DNA from: Pseudomonas sp. KU26590
Lineage (GTDB): Bacteria; Pseudomonadota; Gammaproteobacteria; Pseudomonadales; Pseudomonadaceae
Length of the DNA: 64,000 bases
Direction of reading: 5' to 3'
Assembly (NCBI RefSeq): GCF_026153515.1
Contig: NZ_CP110644.1
Location: 4,369,501 to 4,433,500 of the forward strand
The position numbers and the translations under genes were made by a program. Shown piece by piece: positions 35,209 through 43,368 of the stretch (the stretch's first letter is position 1; the number at the start of each line of letters is the position of its first letter). Under the pieces are notes generated by a model. The model had not been told where the DNA came from. It saw nothing but the letters and a program-made list of their open reading frames with translations, and did not search any database.

Positions 35209-37266
35209 TTACAGATCGAGCACCAACGGCCCTGAAGCCGGGACTGCGCAGCAGATCAGCACGTGGTCCGGCGCCGGCATTTCAGCGGGCGGGACCGGGT
35301 AATGCACCTGGCCACTGATGAGCCGGGTCTTGCAGGTGCCACAGGATCCGCCGCGACAGCTGAATTCGGGGTTCAGTCCGCGGCTCTCGGCCAGTTCCAG
35401 CAGACTGCCACCGGCGGGTTGCCAGCGCGCTTGCTTGGCGGAGCGTTCGAACAGCACCGGCACCGCTTCAGTGGCGGCGGGCGGTTGCTCAAAGGCAACC
35501 ACCGTTGAATCACCGCTGCGCTTGAGGCTGGACGGGCCGAACGTTTCGGCATGAATGCGCTCATCGCGAACCTGCAGGGCGCGCAGGCCATCGTAGATTT
35601 CCTGGGTAAACGCGGCCGGGCCGCACACATAGAAATCGTAGTCGTTGAACGGCAGCAGCGCCTTGAGCAGATCCAGGTCAATGCGACCGGTCAGGTGAAA
35701 GTCTTCACCCACACGCGCCGACGCTTCCGGCTGGCTCAGCACGCGGATCGCGGTTAACTGATCGCCAGCCTTTGCAATGAGTGTGTCCACTTCTTCGCGA
35801 AACGCCAGGTCGGCCAGACGACGTGCACTCTGGATGAACCAGGTCGCCCGCCCTCCGCGCACGCGTTTGCCTTCGTAGATCACTTCTCGCAGCATCGACA
35901 GCATGGGCGTGACGCCGATGCCCGCCCCCAGCAGCACCAGCGGCCGGCGCTCCTGCGGGTCCACCACGAAACTGCCTTGGGGCGCCCGCGCCTGGAGCAG
36001 ATCGCCGACCTTCACCTGATCATGCAAATACGCCGAGGCCAGTCCGTCGCGCTTGACGCTGATGCGCAAGAATCCGTCGGACGGCGCGCTGGACAGGCTG
36101 TAGGTACGAATCAGCGGCGGCGTACGGCCTTCAGGCGCCAGGCGCAGCGGCAAATGCTGACCGGCCTTGAACGCGGGCAAACCGCCGCCGTCGGCAGGCT
36201 CGAAATAGAACGAACGAATGCCTTCACTTTCGTCCTCGATCCGCGTCACCCGCATGGGCCGCCATTGATCGCGCAGGGCATCGGCCTGTAAACGGGCGGC
36301 GGTCTGCTGCCAGTCGCCGGTCATCAGGCTGTTCGGCGACCACCCCTGGAATTCCCATCGCGAGCGCAACGCCGCCGGCCGACGCACCACCTGCTCCACC
36401 CGCACCTGCCAGAGTCGCTCGGCGCCCTGGAACGCCGCGATTTCCGGCCCGTCGAGGATCAGCGTCACCGTGCCCGCCATCTGCAACAGCTCGCCGGTCT
36501 GGAAATCAACGAACAGCAGGCCCGCCTTGGGATTGAGCTGGAAGTTACCCAGCGTGTTGAAAAACAGGTTGCCGGCGAAATCCGGGATGGTCAGCACGTC
36601 GCCGTCCACCCGCACGAAGCCGGCCTGGCCGCCCCGGTGGGAAACGTCCACCGAACGATGGGGCTGCGCACCCTCAAGGTCGACATAGCTGGCGACGAAG
36701 AAGGTATCGGCGCCACGAATGGTGGCGATCGCGGCGTGATCCAGTGAGATCAGAGGCTGCGCTGCCGGACGCTCCGCCGCCGACGCAAGCGGCACCTGCT
36801 TGAGCGCCCGCAGCTGAATGTACTGCGGGCAATTGCCGTACGAGTGCTCGACGCTCACGGAAAAACCGTTGTCCCGCACGTCGCTGATGTGCCCGTTGAG
36901 GCGGTTGCGACGGCGGGTGTGCAAGTCGATGCCGAGCATGCCCACCGCCGCGCCCGGCGCAAATCCTGCGTCGGCCGGGTCCTCGGCATCCGGGCGTCGG
37001 GCGATGTCCAGACGCCAGGCATCGGGGGAATGGATAAACCCCGACTGGGCGTCCAGCAGGCTCGCCCAAGGCCAGCCTTCGGTGTCCACGGCGCCGATGA
37101 TCAGGTACGGCAGATGCTCGTAGAACTCACGGTGCTGATCGGGCATGAAGTCGCGAATGACGCGCTTGCCCAAGGTTTCCATGCGCTCTGCGACGCCGAC
37201 GTTGGCCTGCAGAGCGCGCTCGCCGGAATGCCATGGCGAGGGTATTTCAGTGCGAATCTCGTTCAT
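35209..37266 (-). CDS. PNPOx-like / ferredoxin reductase / 2Fe-2S ferredoxin fusion protein
   Basis: A 685-aa cytoplasmic electron-transfer fusion. Domains in order: a pyridoxamine-phosphate-oxidase-like FMN-binding split barrel (about 40-300; LPYLIIGAVDTEGWPWASLL, FFNTLGNFQLNPKAGLLF), an FNR-type FAD/NAD module (about 325-580; LRLAPEG...IRTYSLSSAP, LLGAGIGVTPMLSMLREV, FYVCGPAAF) and a C-terminal plant-type [2Fe-2S] domain with SCRGGSCGTC at about 636-645 and a later Cys. ATG 37266 follows GGGAGTTCGCGCC. Electrons could pass from NAD(P)H via FAD and the cluster to the N-terminal flavin or a partner. The substrate is unknown; the GST just upstream suggests detoxification. Confidence 0.88.
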   Translation of the reverse strand: MNEIRTEIPSPWHSGERALQANVGVAERMETLGKRVIRDFMPDQHREFYEHLPYLIIGAVDTEGWPWASLLDAQSGFIHSPDAWRLDIARRPDAEDPADAGFAPGAAVGMLGIDLHTRRRNRLNGHISDVRDNGFSVSVEHSYGNCPQYIQLRALKQVPLASAAERPAAQPLISLDHAAIATIRGADTFFVASYVDLEGAQPHRSVDVSHRGGQAGFVRVDGDVLTIPDFAGNLFFNTLGNFQLNPKAGLLFVDFQTGELLQMAGTVTLILDGPEIAAFQGAERLWQVRVEQVVRRPAALRSRWEFQGWSPNSLMTGDWQQTAARLQADALRDQWRPMRVTRIEDESEGIRSFYFEPADGGGLPAFKAGQHLPLRLAPEGRTPPLIRTYSLSSAPSDGFLRISVKRDGLASAYLHDQVKVGDLLQARAPQGSFVVDPQERRPLVLLGAGIGVTPMLSMLREVIYEGKRVRGGRATWFIQSARRLADLAFREEVDTLIAKAGDQLTAIRVLSQPEASARVGEDFHLTGRIDLDLLKALLPFNDYDFYVCGPAAFTQEIYDGLRALQVRDERIHAETFGPSSLKRSGDSTVVAFEQPPAATEAVPVLFERSAKQARWQPAGGSLLELAESRGLNPEFSCRGGSCGTCKTRLISGQVHYPVPPAEMPAPDHVLICCAVPASGPLVLDL

Positions 37267-37294
37267 GGCGCGAACTCCCTGGAATCCCGGATGA

Positions 37295-37918
37295 TTACTT
37301 GACCAGACCTGCTGCCGTGCGCGGCATTGGCGTGAAGCCCGGCAGGTTCTCGATGCGCGAAAGCCATGCCTGCACGTTGACGTATTCGTCCAGCGAGACG
37401 TTGCCTTCAGGCGCGTGGGCGATATAGCTGTAGGCGGCGACATCGGCGATGGTGGGGTGATCGGTGGCAAGAAAGTCGCGGCCGCTCAGGTGCTGATCAA
37501 TGACACCCAGCGCGTCGTGGGCCCGCTGGATCGTGTCTTTCGGATCGAAGGCCGCGCCGAACACGGTGATCAGACGCGCCCGCGCCGGGCCCAGATAAAT
37601 CGCGCCGGACGCGGCAGACAACCAGCGCTGTACTTGCGCCGCGCCCTCGGGATCATTCGGCAACCAGCGGCCCGACGGGTCGTACTTCTTCGCCAGGTAC
37701 ACGAGGATCGCCGTTGAATCAGCGACGATGACCCCGTTGTCATCAATCACTGGCACCTGGCCAAAGGCGTTGATGGCCAGAAATTCCGGCTTCTTCTGCT
37801 CGCCCTTGGCCAGATCAACAAACTGGATCTTCGGGTCGATGCCCAGCAGCGACAACATCAGCTCGGCGCGGTGAGAGTGGCCGGACAGCGGAAAGTGATA
37901 GAGCGTGATGGCGGTCAT
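37295..37918 (-). CDS. Glutathione S-transferase family protein
   Basis: A 207-aa GST. The N-terminal thioredoxin-fold domain has LYHFPLSGHSHRAELMLSLL with a serine in the active-site region and the conserved GQVPVIDDNGVIVADSTAIL; the C-terminal all-helical domain contains FLATDHPTIADVAAYSYI. It lies 28 bases before the fusion flavoprotein on the same strand and likely forms an operon with it. Confidence 0.9.
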   Translation of the reverse strand: MTAITLYHFPLSGHSHRAELMLSLLGIDPKIQFVDLAKGEQKKPEFLAINAFGQVPVIDDNGVIVADSTAILVYLAKKYDPSGRWLPNDPEGAAQVQRWLSAASGAIYLGPARARLITVFGAAFDPKDTIQRAHDALGVIDQHLSGRDFLATDHPTIADVAAYSYIAHAPEGNVSLDEYVNVQAWLSRIENLPGFTPMPRTAAGLVK

Positions 37919-38224
37919 GGGGTGGGCTCCTGGGCAGGTGGATCAACTCAGCGTGGGGCGGCGGTGCCGCAATGGAGGGCCGCGCTGGTGAAACCGATAG
38001 TGGGCCTGACCGCCGGATTGGGAAATGACCAGAATCGGCAATCCACTGTTTCAGAGGATGAAATGCTGAGGGCGAAATCGTGTTGCATTGCCGGCGCGCT
38101 GCGCTGAGAACCAGCTATAGGCACCTTCAGAAATATCCCCCGGCCTGCTGCGCGCGATTGCCGCGTTGATCGGGCACAGCAGGCCAGGGGAGACGGCCAA
38201 GGTTGCCTCTACCTCACAAAGGGC
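37919..38224. other. Spacer with a long-arm inverted repeat
   Basis: No gene is supported. GGCCTGCTG (38141-38149) and CAGCAGGCC (38176-38184) form a hairpin just beyond the ybgE-like stop and may end the cyd transcript, though no T-run follows. The left part should hold the GST promoter. Confidence 0.5.
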
Positions 38225-38527
38225 TCAAAGCCACTGACGCGCCGTCAGCCACATTCCATAACCCAAGGCCATTAGCGCCCAGGCCAGCAGCGGGTGAAAC
38301 ATCACCCGCCAGGCCTTCGCCCGCAGCTCGAAACCGACACCATGGACGAATCCTCCGGCCACGCCCCACATGATCAGCATCAGCAGGCTGTGGGAATAAT
38401 GGCCGTTGGCGTCGAGCATCGACGCCGGGTGAATCAGCAGCACCAGGCTCAGCGGCACGGCCATCAGCAGGGACAGCACCCGGCCAATGGCGTGCCTGAA
38501 CGGTGCGTTGAGCGCTTCAGCGGCCAC
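38225..38527 (-). CDS. ybgE: cyd operon YbgE-family membrane protein
   Basis: A 100-aa inner-membrane protein with three hydrophobic segments (VLSLLMAVPLSLVLLIHPAS, HSLLMLIMWGVAGGFVHGVGF, LLAWALMALGYGMWL). The GTG start at 38527 overlaps the cydX stop and is preceded by GGAGAGCGGCC; the upstream part of the frame is cydX and cydB shadow. YbgE accompanies cytochrome bd genes in many gammaproteobacteria; its exact role is not settled. Confidence 0.85.
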   Translation of the reverse strand: MAAEALNAPFRHAIGRVLSLLMAVPLSLVLLIHPASMLDANGHYSHSLLMLIMWGVAGGFVHGVGFELRAKAWRVMFHPLLAWALMALGYGMWLTARQWL

Positions 38528-38633
38528 GGCCGCTCTCCAGCGCCGCGGCGTCGGAGGCCTCCAGCCACAGCGCGTTGATGATGCCGAAGCTGCAGGCCAG
38601 CAACACGCCGAGAATCCAGGCGAAATACCACAT
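38517..38633 (-). CDS. cydX: Cytochrome bd oxidase small subunit CydX (YbgT)
   Basis: A 38-aa single-helix protein starting MWYFAWILGVLLACSFGIIN and continuing ALWLEASDAAALESGRGR, a clear match to CydX, which stabilises the haem centres of CydAB. It lies 25 bases after cydB, is preceded by a ribosome site (AAAGGAGAAAC), and overlaps the ybgE-like gene by 11 bases. It is missed by gene callers with common length limits. Confidence 0.93.
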   Translation of the reverse strand: MWYFAWILGVLLACSFGIINALWLEASDAAALESGRGR

Positions 38634-38658
38634 GATCGTTTCTCCTTTAGAGCACGGC

Positions 38659-39801
38659 TCAGTAAAGGCCGTGAGGGTTGTGGTCGATGTGCGCGGTGGT
38701 GACCTTGCCCCGCATCTTGGCGTAGCACCAAAGCGTGTAGCAGAGGATCAACGGCACGAAGATGGACGCGGCAATCAGCATGATCATCAGGGTTTTATGG
38801 CTGGAGACGGCGTCCCACAGGGTCAGGCTCGACGCCAGGTCCAGGCTCGACGGCATGACGAACGGGAACAGCGCAAAACCTGCCGTGCACAACGCGCCGA
38901 CGATGGCCAGGCTGCTGCCCAGGAACGCCGTTCTGCCCTGCCCCGCACTGGCGCCGAGCAATGCCATCAAGCCACCAAAAATCCCCAGCAGCGGCGCAAT
39001 GACGGTCAGCGGGTGCTGCTGATAATTGGCCAGCCAGCCGGGGTTGCTGGCCGTCACGGTTTTAGCCAGCGGGTTGAGCGCAGCCCCGGCATCGAACGCC
39101 GAGGTGATCGCCAGGCCCTGAATGCCGCCGAACACCAGCCACACACCGGCGCCGATGAACGACAGCAGAAACACCAGCGACAGCCACTGGGCCGCACGGC
39201 GGGAGCGTCGGGCAATGGCGCCTTCGGTGCGCATCATCAGCCAGCTGCCGCCGTGCAGTCCGAGCATGCTCAGGCTGACCACGCCGGCCAGCAGGCCGAA
39301 CGGGCTCAACAGCTGCCAGAAGTTGCCGTGATAGCTGGAGCGCAGGGTGTCGTCGAACTGAAACGGCACGCCCAGCAACAGGTTGCCGAACGCCACGCCG
39401 AAGACCAGCGACGGCACCACGCCACCGACGAACAGGCCCCAGTCCCAGCTCTGCCGCCAGCGGGTGTTTTCCAGTTTGCTGCGGTAGTCGAAACCCACCG
39501 GCCGCACGAACAGGGCAAACAGCACCAGCAGCAGCGCCCAATACAAACCCGAAAACGCAGCGGCATACACCAGCGGCCACGCCGCGAACAGCGCGCCGCC
39601 CGCCGTGATCAGCCAGACCTGATTGCCGTCCCAGTGCGGGGCGATGGTGTTGATGACCACGCGGCGCTCGCTGTCGCTGCGCCCGACGTAGGGCATCAGC
39701 ATTGCCGCGCCCAGGTCGAAGCCATCGGTGAGGGCGAAGCCGATCAGCAGCACGCCGACCAGCACCCACCAGATCATTTTCAGTGTCTCGTAATCGAACA
39801 T
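38659..39801 (-). CDS. cydB: Cytochrome bd ubiquinol oxidase subunit II
   Basis: A 380-aa integral membrane subunit with about eight to nine helices. It starts MFDYETLKMIWWVLVGVLLI and has FALTDGFDLGAAMLMPYVGR and APHWDGNQVWLITAGGALFAAWP, the conserved CydB signatures. It forms the oxidase with CydA. The length (E. coli has 379) and the accompanying CydX mark a true bd-I-like enzyme rather than the pseudomonad cyanide-insensitive oxidase CioB, which is shorter. Confidence 0.95.
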   Translation of the reverse strand: MFDYETLKMIWWVLVGVLLIGFALTDGFDLGAAMLMPYVGRSDSERRVVINTIAPHWDGNQVWLITAGGALFAAWPLVYAAAFSGLYWALLLVLFALFVRPVGFDYRSKLENTRWRQSWDWGLFVGGVVPSLVFGVAFGNLLLGVPFQFDDTLRSSYHGNFWQLLSPFGLLAGVVSLSMLGLHGGSWLMMRTEGAIARRSRRAAQWLSLVFLLSFIGAGVWLVFGGIQGLAITSAFDAGAALNPLAKTVTASNPGWLANYQQHPLTVIAPLLGIFGGLMALLGASAGQGRTAFLGSSLAIVGALCTAGFALFPFVMPSSLDLASSLTLWDAVSSHKTLMIMLIAASIFVPLILCYTLWCYAKMRGKVTTAHIDHNPHGLY

Positions 39802-39811
39802 CGTGAATTCC

Positions 39812-41404
39812 TCAGGCCAGGGCCGGTTGTTTGGCGTGGGCAGCGTCGCCGTGGGCGCCTTGCTCGAAGTGATAGCGACCGGTGTGCAGGCTGCTGGGGC
39901 CGAGTCGGGCGAACTTGATCATCAGGTACATCTCGATGATCAGCAGGACGGTGTAGAAGCCGACCAGCGCCACAATCGAACCGAGCACATCTCCCGCCGA
40001 CAGGGTCGAGGCCGACAGGTGCACAGGCAGCACTTCACCGATGGACCAGGGCTGACGGCCGTGCTCGGCGACCCACCAGCCGGTTTGGGTGGCGATCCAC
40101 GGCAGCGGCAGGCTGAACAGCGCCCACTTGAGCAGCCAGCGCTTGCGGGTTTCGTTCTTGCGTGCCGACGCCCAGAAGGCACAGGCGAACAACAGCAGCA
40201 TGAGCATCCCGCTGAGCACCATTACGCGGAAGGTCCAGAAGATCGACGCCACCTGCGGGATCGAATCCAGCGCAGCCTGTTTGATCTGCTGCTCGTTGGC
40301 GTCGACGACCTTGTCGGTGTACTTCTTCAGCAAGAGGCCGTAGCCGAGGTCTTTCTTCACCGCATTAAAGGCGTCGAGGGTCTGTGGGCTCTTGTCGCCG
40401 CTACGCAGTTGGCCGAGCAAGTCGTAGGCGGTCATGCCGTTGCGGATGCGGCCTTCGTGTTCACGGACCAGGTCCTTGATCCCGGTGACCTGTTTATCCA
40501 CCGAGCGGGTGGCGATGAGGCCCATCACGTAGGGAATCTTGACGGCATAATCGGTGCGCTGCTCGGCCTGGTTGGGCAGACCGAACAAGGTGAACGCCGC
40601 CGGTGCCGGTTCGGTTTCCCATTCGGCTTCGATGGCGGCGAGCTTGGTTTTCTGCACGTCGCCGATCTCGTAGCCGGATTCGTCACCCAGCACGATCACC
40701 GACAGAATCGAGGCCATGCCGAATGCTGAGGCGATAGCGAACGAACGCCGGGCGAAGGCGATGTCGCGGCCCTTGAGCAGATACCAGCTGGAAATCGCCA
40801 GGACGAAGATCGCGCCGGTGACGTAGCCGGACGCCACGGTGTGGACGAACTTGACCTGGGCGACGGGGTTGAACAGCAGGTCGCTGAAGCTGGTGAGTTC
40901 CATGCGCATGGTGTTGAAGTTGAACTCGGCGCCGACCGGGTTTTGCATCCAGCCGTTGGCGATGAGGATCCACAGCGCTGACAGGTTCGAGCCAATCGCC
41001 ACCAGCCAGGTGACCGCCAGGTGCTGGACGCGGGTCAGGCGGTCCCAGCCGAAGAAGAACAGGCCGATGAAGGTCGATTCGAGGAAGAACGCCATCATGC
41101 CTTCGATGGCCAGTGGCGCGCCGAAGATGTCGCCGACGTAGTGGCTGTAGTACGCCCAGTTGGTGCCGAACTGGAATTCCATGGTCAGGCCGGTGGTGAC
41201 GCCGAGGGCGAAGTTGATGCCGAACAGCTTGCCCCAGAACTGTGTCATGTCTTTGTAGACTTGCTTGCCGGTCATGACGTAGACCGATTCCATGATGGCG
41301 AGCAGGAAGGTCATGCCGAGGGTCAGCGGGACGAACAGGAAGTGGTACAGCGCGGTCATCGCGAACTGCAGCCGGGAGAGGTCGACGACTGATTCCGATA
41401 TCAT
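39812..41404 (-). CDS. cydA: Cytochrome bd ubiquinol oxidase subunit I
   Basis: A 530-aa catalytic subunit carrying haems b558, b595 and d, which oxidises quinol and reduces oxygen with high affinity. N-terminal [20 protein letters not shown] (His ligand), [20 protein letters not shown] and [15 protein letters not shown] near the C-terminus are family signatures. The long Q-loop (about 255-385, including [11 protein letters not shown]) puts it in the long-Q subfamily. The ATG overlaps the cydP stop by ATGA. Confidence 0.96.
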   Translation of the reverse strand: MISESVVDLSRLQFAMTALYHFLFVPLTLGMTFLLAIMESVYVMTGKQVYKDMTQFWGKLFGINFALGVTTGLTMEFQFGTNWAYYSHYVGDIFGAPLAIEGMMAFFLESTFIGLFFFGWDRLTRVQHLAVTWLVAIGSNLSALWILIANGWMQNPVGAEFNFNTMRMELTSFSDLLFNPVAQVKFVHTVASGYVTGAIFVLAISSWYLLKGRDIAFARRSFAIASAFGMASILSVIVLGDESGYEIGDVQKTKLAAIEAEWETEPAPAAFTLFGLPNQAEQRTDYAVKIPYVMGLIATRSVDKQVTGIKDLVREHEGRIRNGMTAYDLLGQLRSGDKSPQTLDAFNAVKKDLGYGLLLKKYTDKVVDANEQQIKQAALDSIPQVASIFWTFRVMVLSGMLMLLLFACAFWASARKNETRKRWLLKWALFSLPLPWIATQTGWWVAEHGRQPWSIGEVLPVHLSASTLSAGDVLGSIVALVGFYTVLLIIEMYLMIKFARLGPSSLHTGRYHFEQGAHGDAAHAKQPALA

Positions 41405-41598
41405 TTTGGGTTTTTCTCAGAGGATGCGGGTGGGGCGCCCAGTACATGCAGGCCGGCTTGCACTCCGTCGTCCTTGACCTCGACCGGGGCGTCGAACCAG
41501 ACGCTGCGGATGCCCATGAGCAGGATGAGTTTGATCAGGAGGATCAGACTGATGTCTTTGGCCAGGGGGTGTTTGAGGAAATCGAAAGGACCGGGCAT
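41401..41598 (-). CDS. cydP: Cytochrome oxidase putative small subunit CydP
   Basis: A 65-aa protein with one membrane helix ([20 protein letters not shown]) preceded by [14 protein letters not shown] and followed by a charged tail. This matches the small CydP proteins encoded just before cydA in many pseudomonads. It is first in the operon and coupled to cydA by a 4-base overlap. The role is inferred from linkage. Confidence 0.88.
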   Translation of the reverse strand: MPGPFDFLKHPLAKDISLILLIKLILLMGIRSVWFDAPVEVKDDGVQAGLHVLGAPPASSEKNPK

Positions 41599-41652
41599 GT
41601 TGAAGACTCGTCGGGGTGCGGGGTATTTTTCCTACAGGCCCTTCGTGCACCT

Positions 41653-41666
41653 TTGATCCAGGTCAA
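41653..41666. promoter_or_regulatory. Anr/FNR box upstream of cydP
   Basis: TTGATCCAGGTCAA matches the TTGAT-N4-ATCAA consensus with one change and is palindromic. It lies 55 bases before the cydP start, a place suitable for activation (or repression) by the oxygen-sensing regulator Anr. Confidence 0.7.
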
Positions 41667-41755
41667 TTAAACGCGCTTAGTCGGATGTGGCAGAACGCCA
41701 CAGTGTTGAGTTATGGCGTTTAAAGAGCGGCGAGATTCGCGGTGCGGCTGGGAGG

Positions 41756-42040
41756 GTCTGCCTAACGGCAGACTGTTTCGCCTTCGGCGAGTTACTTGGA
41801 AAAGCACCCCAAGTAACCAAGGGTGCTTGCTCCTGGTTGGGCCCTTCCTTCGTCAGGGTTCCCTCACTCCGACGACGCTCCGTGGGCCCGCGCCGAACGG
41901 ACATCCATGTCCTGACGGCGCTCTCGCCGCATCCATGCGGCTCGGCCCACTACGCGTAGTCTGCGTTCGGCCTGCACCCAAGTCGCGTCTGGCGGTGTCT
42001 GGACCTTATGTGTACGAAGATCAAAAGCAGATCAAAGGCT
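41756..42040. repeat. Structured intergenic repeat, copy A
   Basis: A roughly 285-base element also present at 52069-52355 in the same orientation. It contains hairpins at 41756-41773 (GTCTGCC/GGCAGAC), 41777-41790 (TCGCC-TTC-GGCGA), 41791-41817 (GTTACTTGG/CCAAGTAAC), 41890-41921 (GCGCCG...CGGCGC with inner GGACAT/ATGTCC) and 41927-41940 (CCGCAT/ATGCGG), the last two enclosed by an outer stem 41871-41888 / 41944-41961 with several mismatches. It lies downstream of no gene on its strand and is in the spacer upstream of cydP. Confidence 0.88.
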
Positions 42041-42315
42041 TCCCTGGTAGGACCGGCTTTAGCCGGGAAGAGGCCAGTTTGGCCACCACCAAATATGATC
42101 GTACCCACGCTCTGCGTGGGTATGCATCCCGGGACGCTCCGCGTCCATTCCCGGCTAAAGCCGGTCCCACTGACTGCACACGGCTTTTTGCATGATCGTA
42201 CCCACGCTCTGCGTGGGTATGCATCCCGGGGACGCTCCGCGTCCATTCCCGGCTGAAGCCGGTCCCACTGGCTGCACGCGGCTTTTTAGTGGGACCGGCT
42301 TTAGCCGGGAAGAGG
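42041..42315. repeat. REP units interleaved with a ~97-bp tandem hairpin repeat
   Basis: A unit starting GATCGTACCCACGCTCTGCG, with hairpins CCCACGC/GCGTGGG and GGACGC/GCGTCC and a REP at its end, occurs at 42097 and again at 42194. It is bracketed by further REP units at 42043 and 42289. Translations of such repeats are known as spurious DUF1534-like proteins in P. syringae genomes. The remaining spacer to 42570 shows nothing else. Confidence 0.85.
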
Positions 42316-42570
42316 CCAGTCCGGCACTGGAAATCGGGGGTTGGCCCGCGATGTGCTTAGTCTGGAAGACGGCGAGTTTGCGAGAGGTGGTGCACCGCCG
42401 CCGGCGAACCCGGAATCGTCTGTCCATGCTGTTAGGATGCTCGTCAGCATGCCGTCTCAAGTGACGGATTATTCAGCCGATATCCCGGTGTGCAAGGCAG
42501 TCGGTTACGGTTGCGCCGGAGTGTTCACGGCCCCAAATCTGTCGCTTTTGCACCCATGAGGTAGTTATCG

Positions 42571-43368
42571 ATGAAACTCCAGTCGCTCATTCACCCACTG
42601 GGCAGTGCACTCTGTGCGGCGCTGTTGCTGTGCGTGGGCTCGGGCGCATCGGGAGCTGAATCGATTAACTCGGATGCAACTCGTGTCGAGATCCATGTTG
42701 TCACTGAGGAACTCCCGCCCTACAACATGACCCGCAACGGCGTGCTCACCGGCATGAGCACCGAGGTGGTTCAGGCGGTGTTGAAGGAGGTCAATGTGCA
42801 GGCCTCCATTCAGTCCATGCCCTGGGCGAGGGCTTATGACCTGGCGCTGCACACCCCCAACGTGTTGATCTACTCCATCACACGCACCGCCGAGCGCGAG
42901 CGGCTGTTCAAGTGGGTCGGCACCATCGCCTCGTCGCGCTGGTTTCTGTATTCGTCCGCCAGCCATCCCGTCTCCCTCCTGAATCTGGACGATGCCCGGG
43001 ACTGGCAGACCGCGACGGTCAATGAAGACGTCGGCGAGCAGTACCTGATGGCGCGCAAGTTCGTGATCGGCCATCAGCTGCAATCGAGTAATCGCTACGA
43101 ATTCAATTACCAGAAACTGCAGACCGGCCACGTCGACTTGTGGATTTCCGACGAGCTCAACGCTTACTACCTCGCCCGGCAGGTCGGCGATGACCCGACC
43201 CGGACACTGGTGCAATCCCTGCGCATCAAAGAGCTGGAAGAAGCCGGCGGCTTCAACATGGCGTTCAGCGTCGGCACGCCAGACGCGACGGTTCAGCTGT
43301 TTCAGAAAGGCCTGCAAACCCTTCGCGCCAACGGCACCTACGACGCCATCGCGCGCAAGTGGCAATGA
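42571..43368 (+). CDS. Periplasmic substrate-binding protein (SBP_bac_3 type), sensory context
   Basis: A 265-aa exported solute-binding protein of the polar amino acid type. The signal peptide ends near SGASGAES. Binding-domain signs are VVTEELPPYNMTRNGVLTGM, SMPWARAYDLALHTPNVLIY and FKWVGTIASSRWFLYSS. No ABC permease or ATPase is nearby; instead the stop overlaps the start of a membrane diguanylate cyclase by ATGA, so the likely job is ligand sensing for that enzyme. A paralogue follows the cyclase gene. Confidence 0.88.
   Translation: MKLQSLIHPLGSALCAALLLCVGSGASGAESINSDATRVEIHVVTEELPPYNMTRNGVLTGMSTEVVQAVLKEVNVQASIQSMPWARAYDLALHTPNVLIYSITRTAERERLFKWVGTIASSRWFLYSSASHPVSLLNLDDARDWQTATVNEDVGEQYLMARKFVIGHQLQSSNRYEFNYQKLQTGHVDLWISDELNAYYLARQVGDDPTRTLVQSLRIKELEEAGGFNMAFSVGTPDATVQLFQKGLQTLRANGTYDAIARKWQ

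Noticed and set aside
41950..42464. Short open frames translating to SRLKPV-type and HAERG-type peptides
   Set aside because: They are translations of REP and hairpin repeats, the same origin as spurious DUF1534-like proteins.
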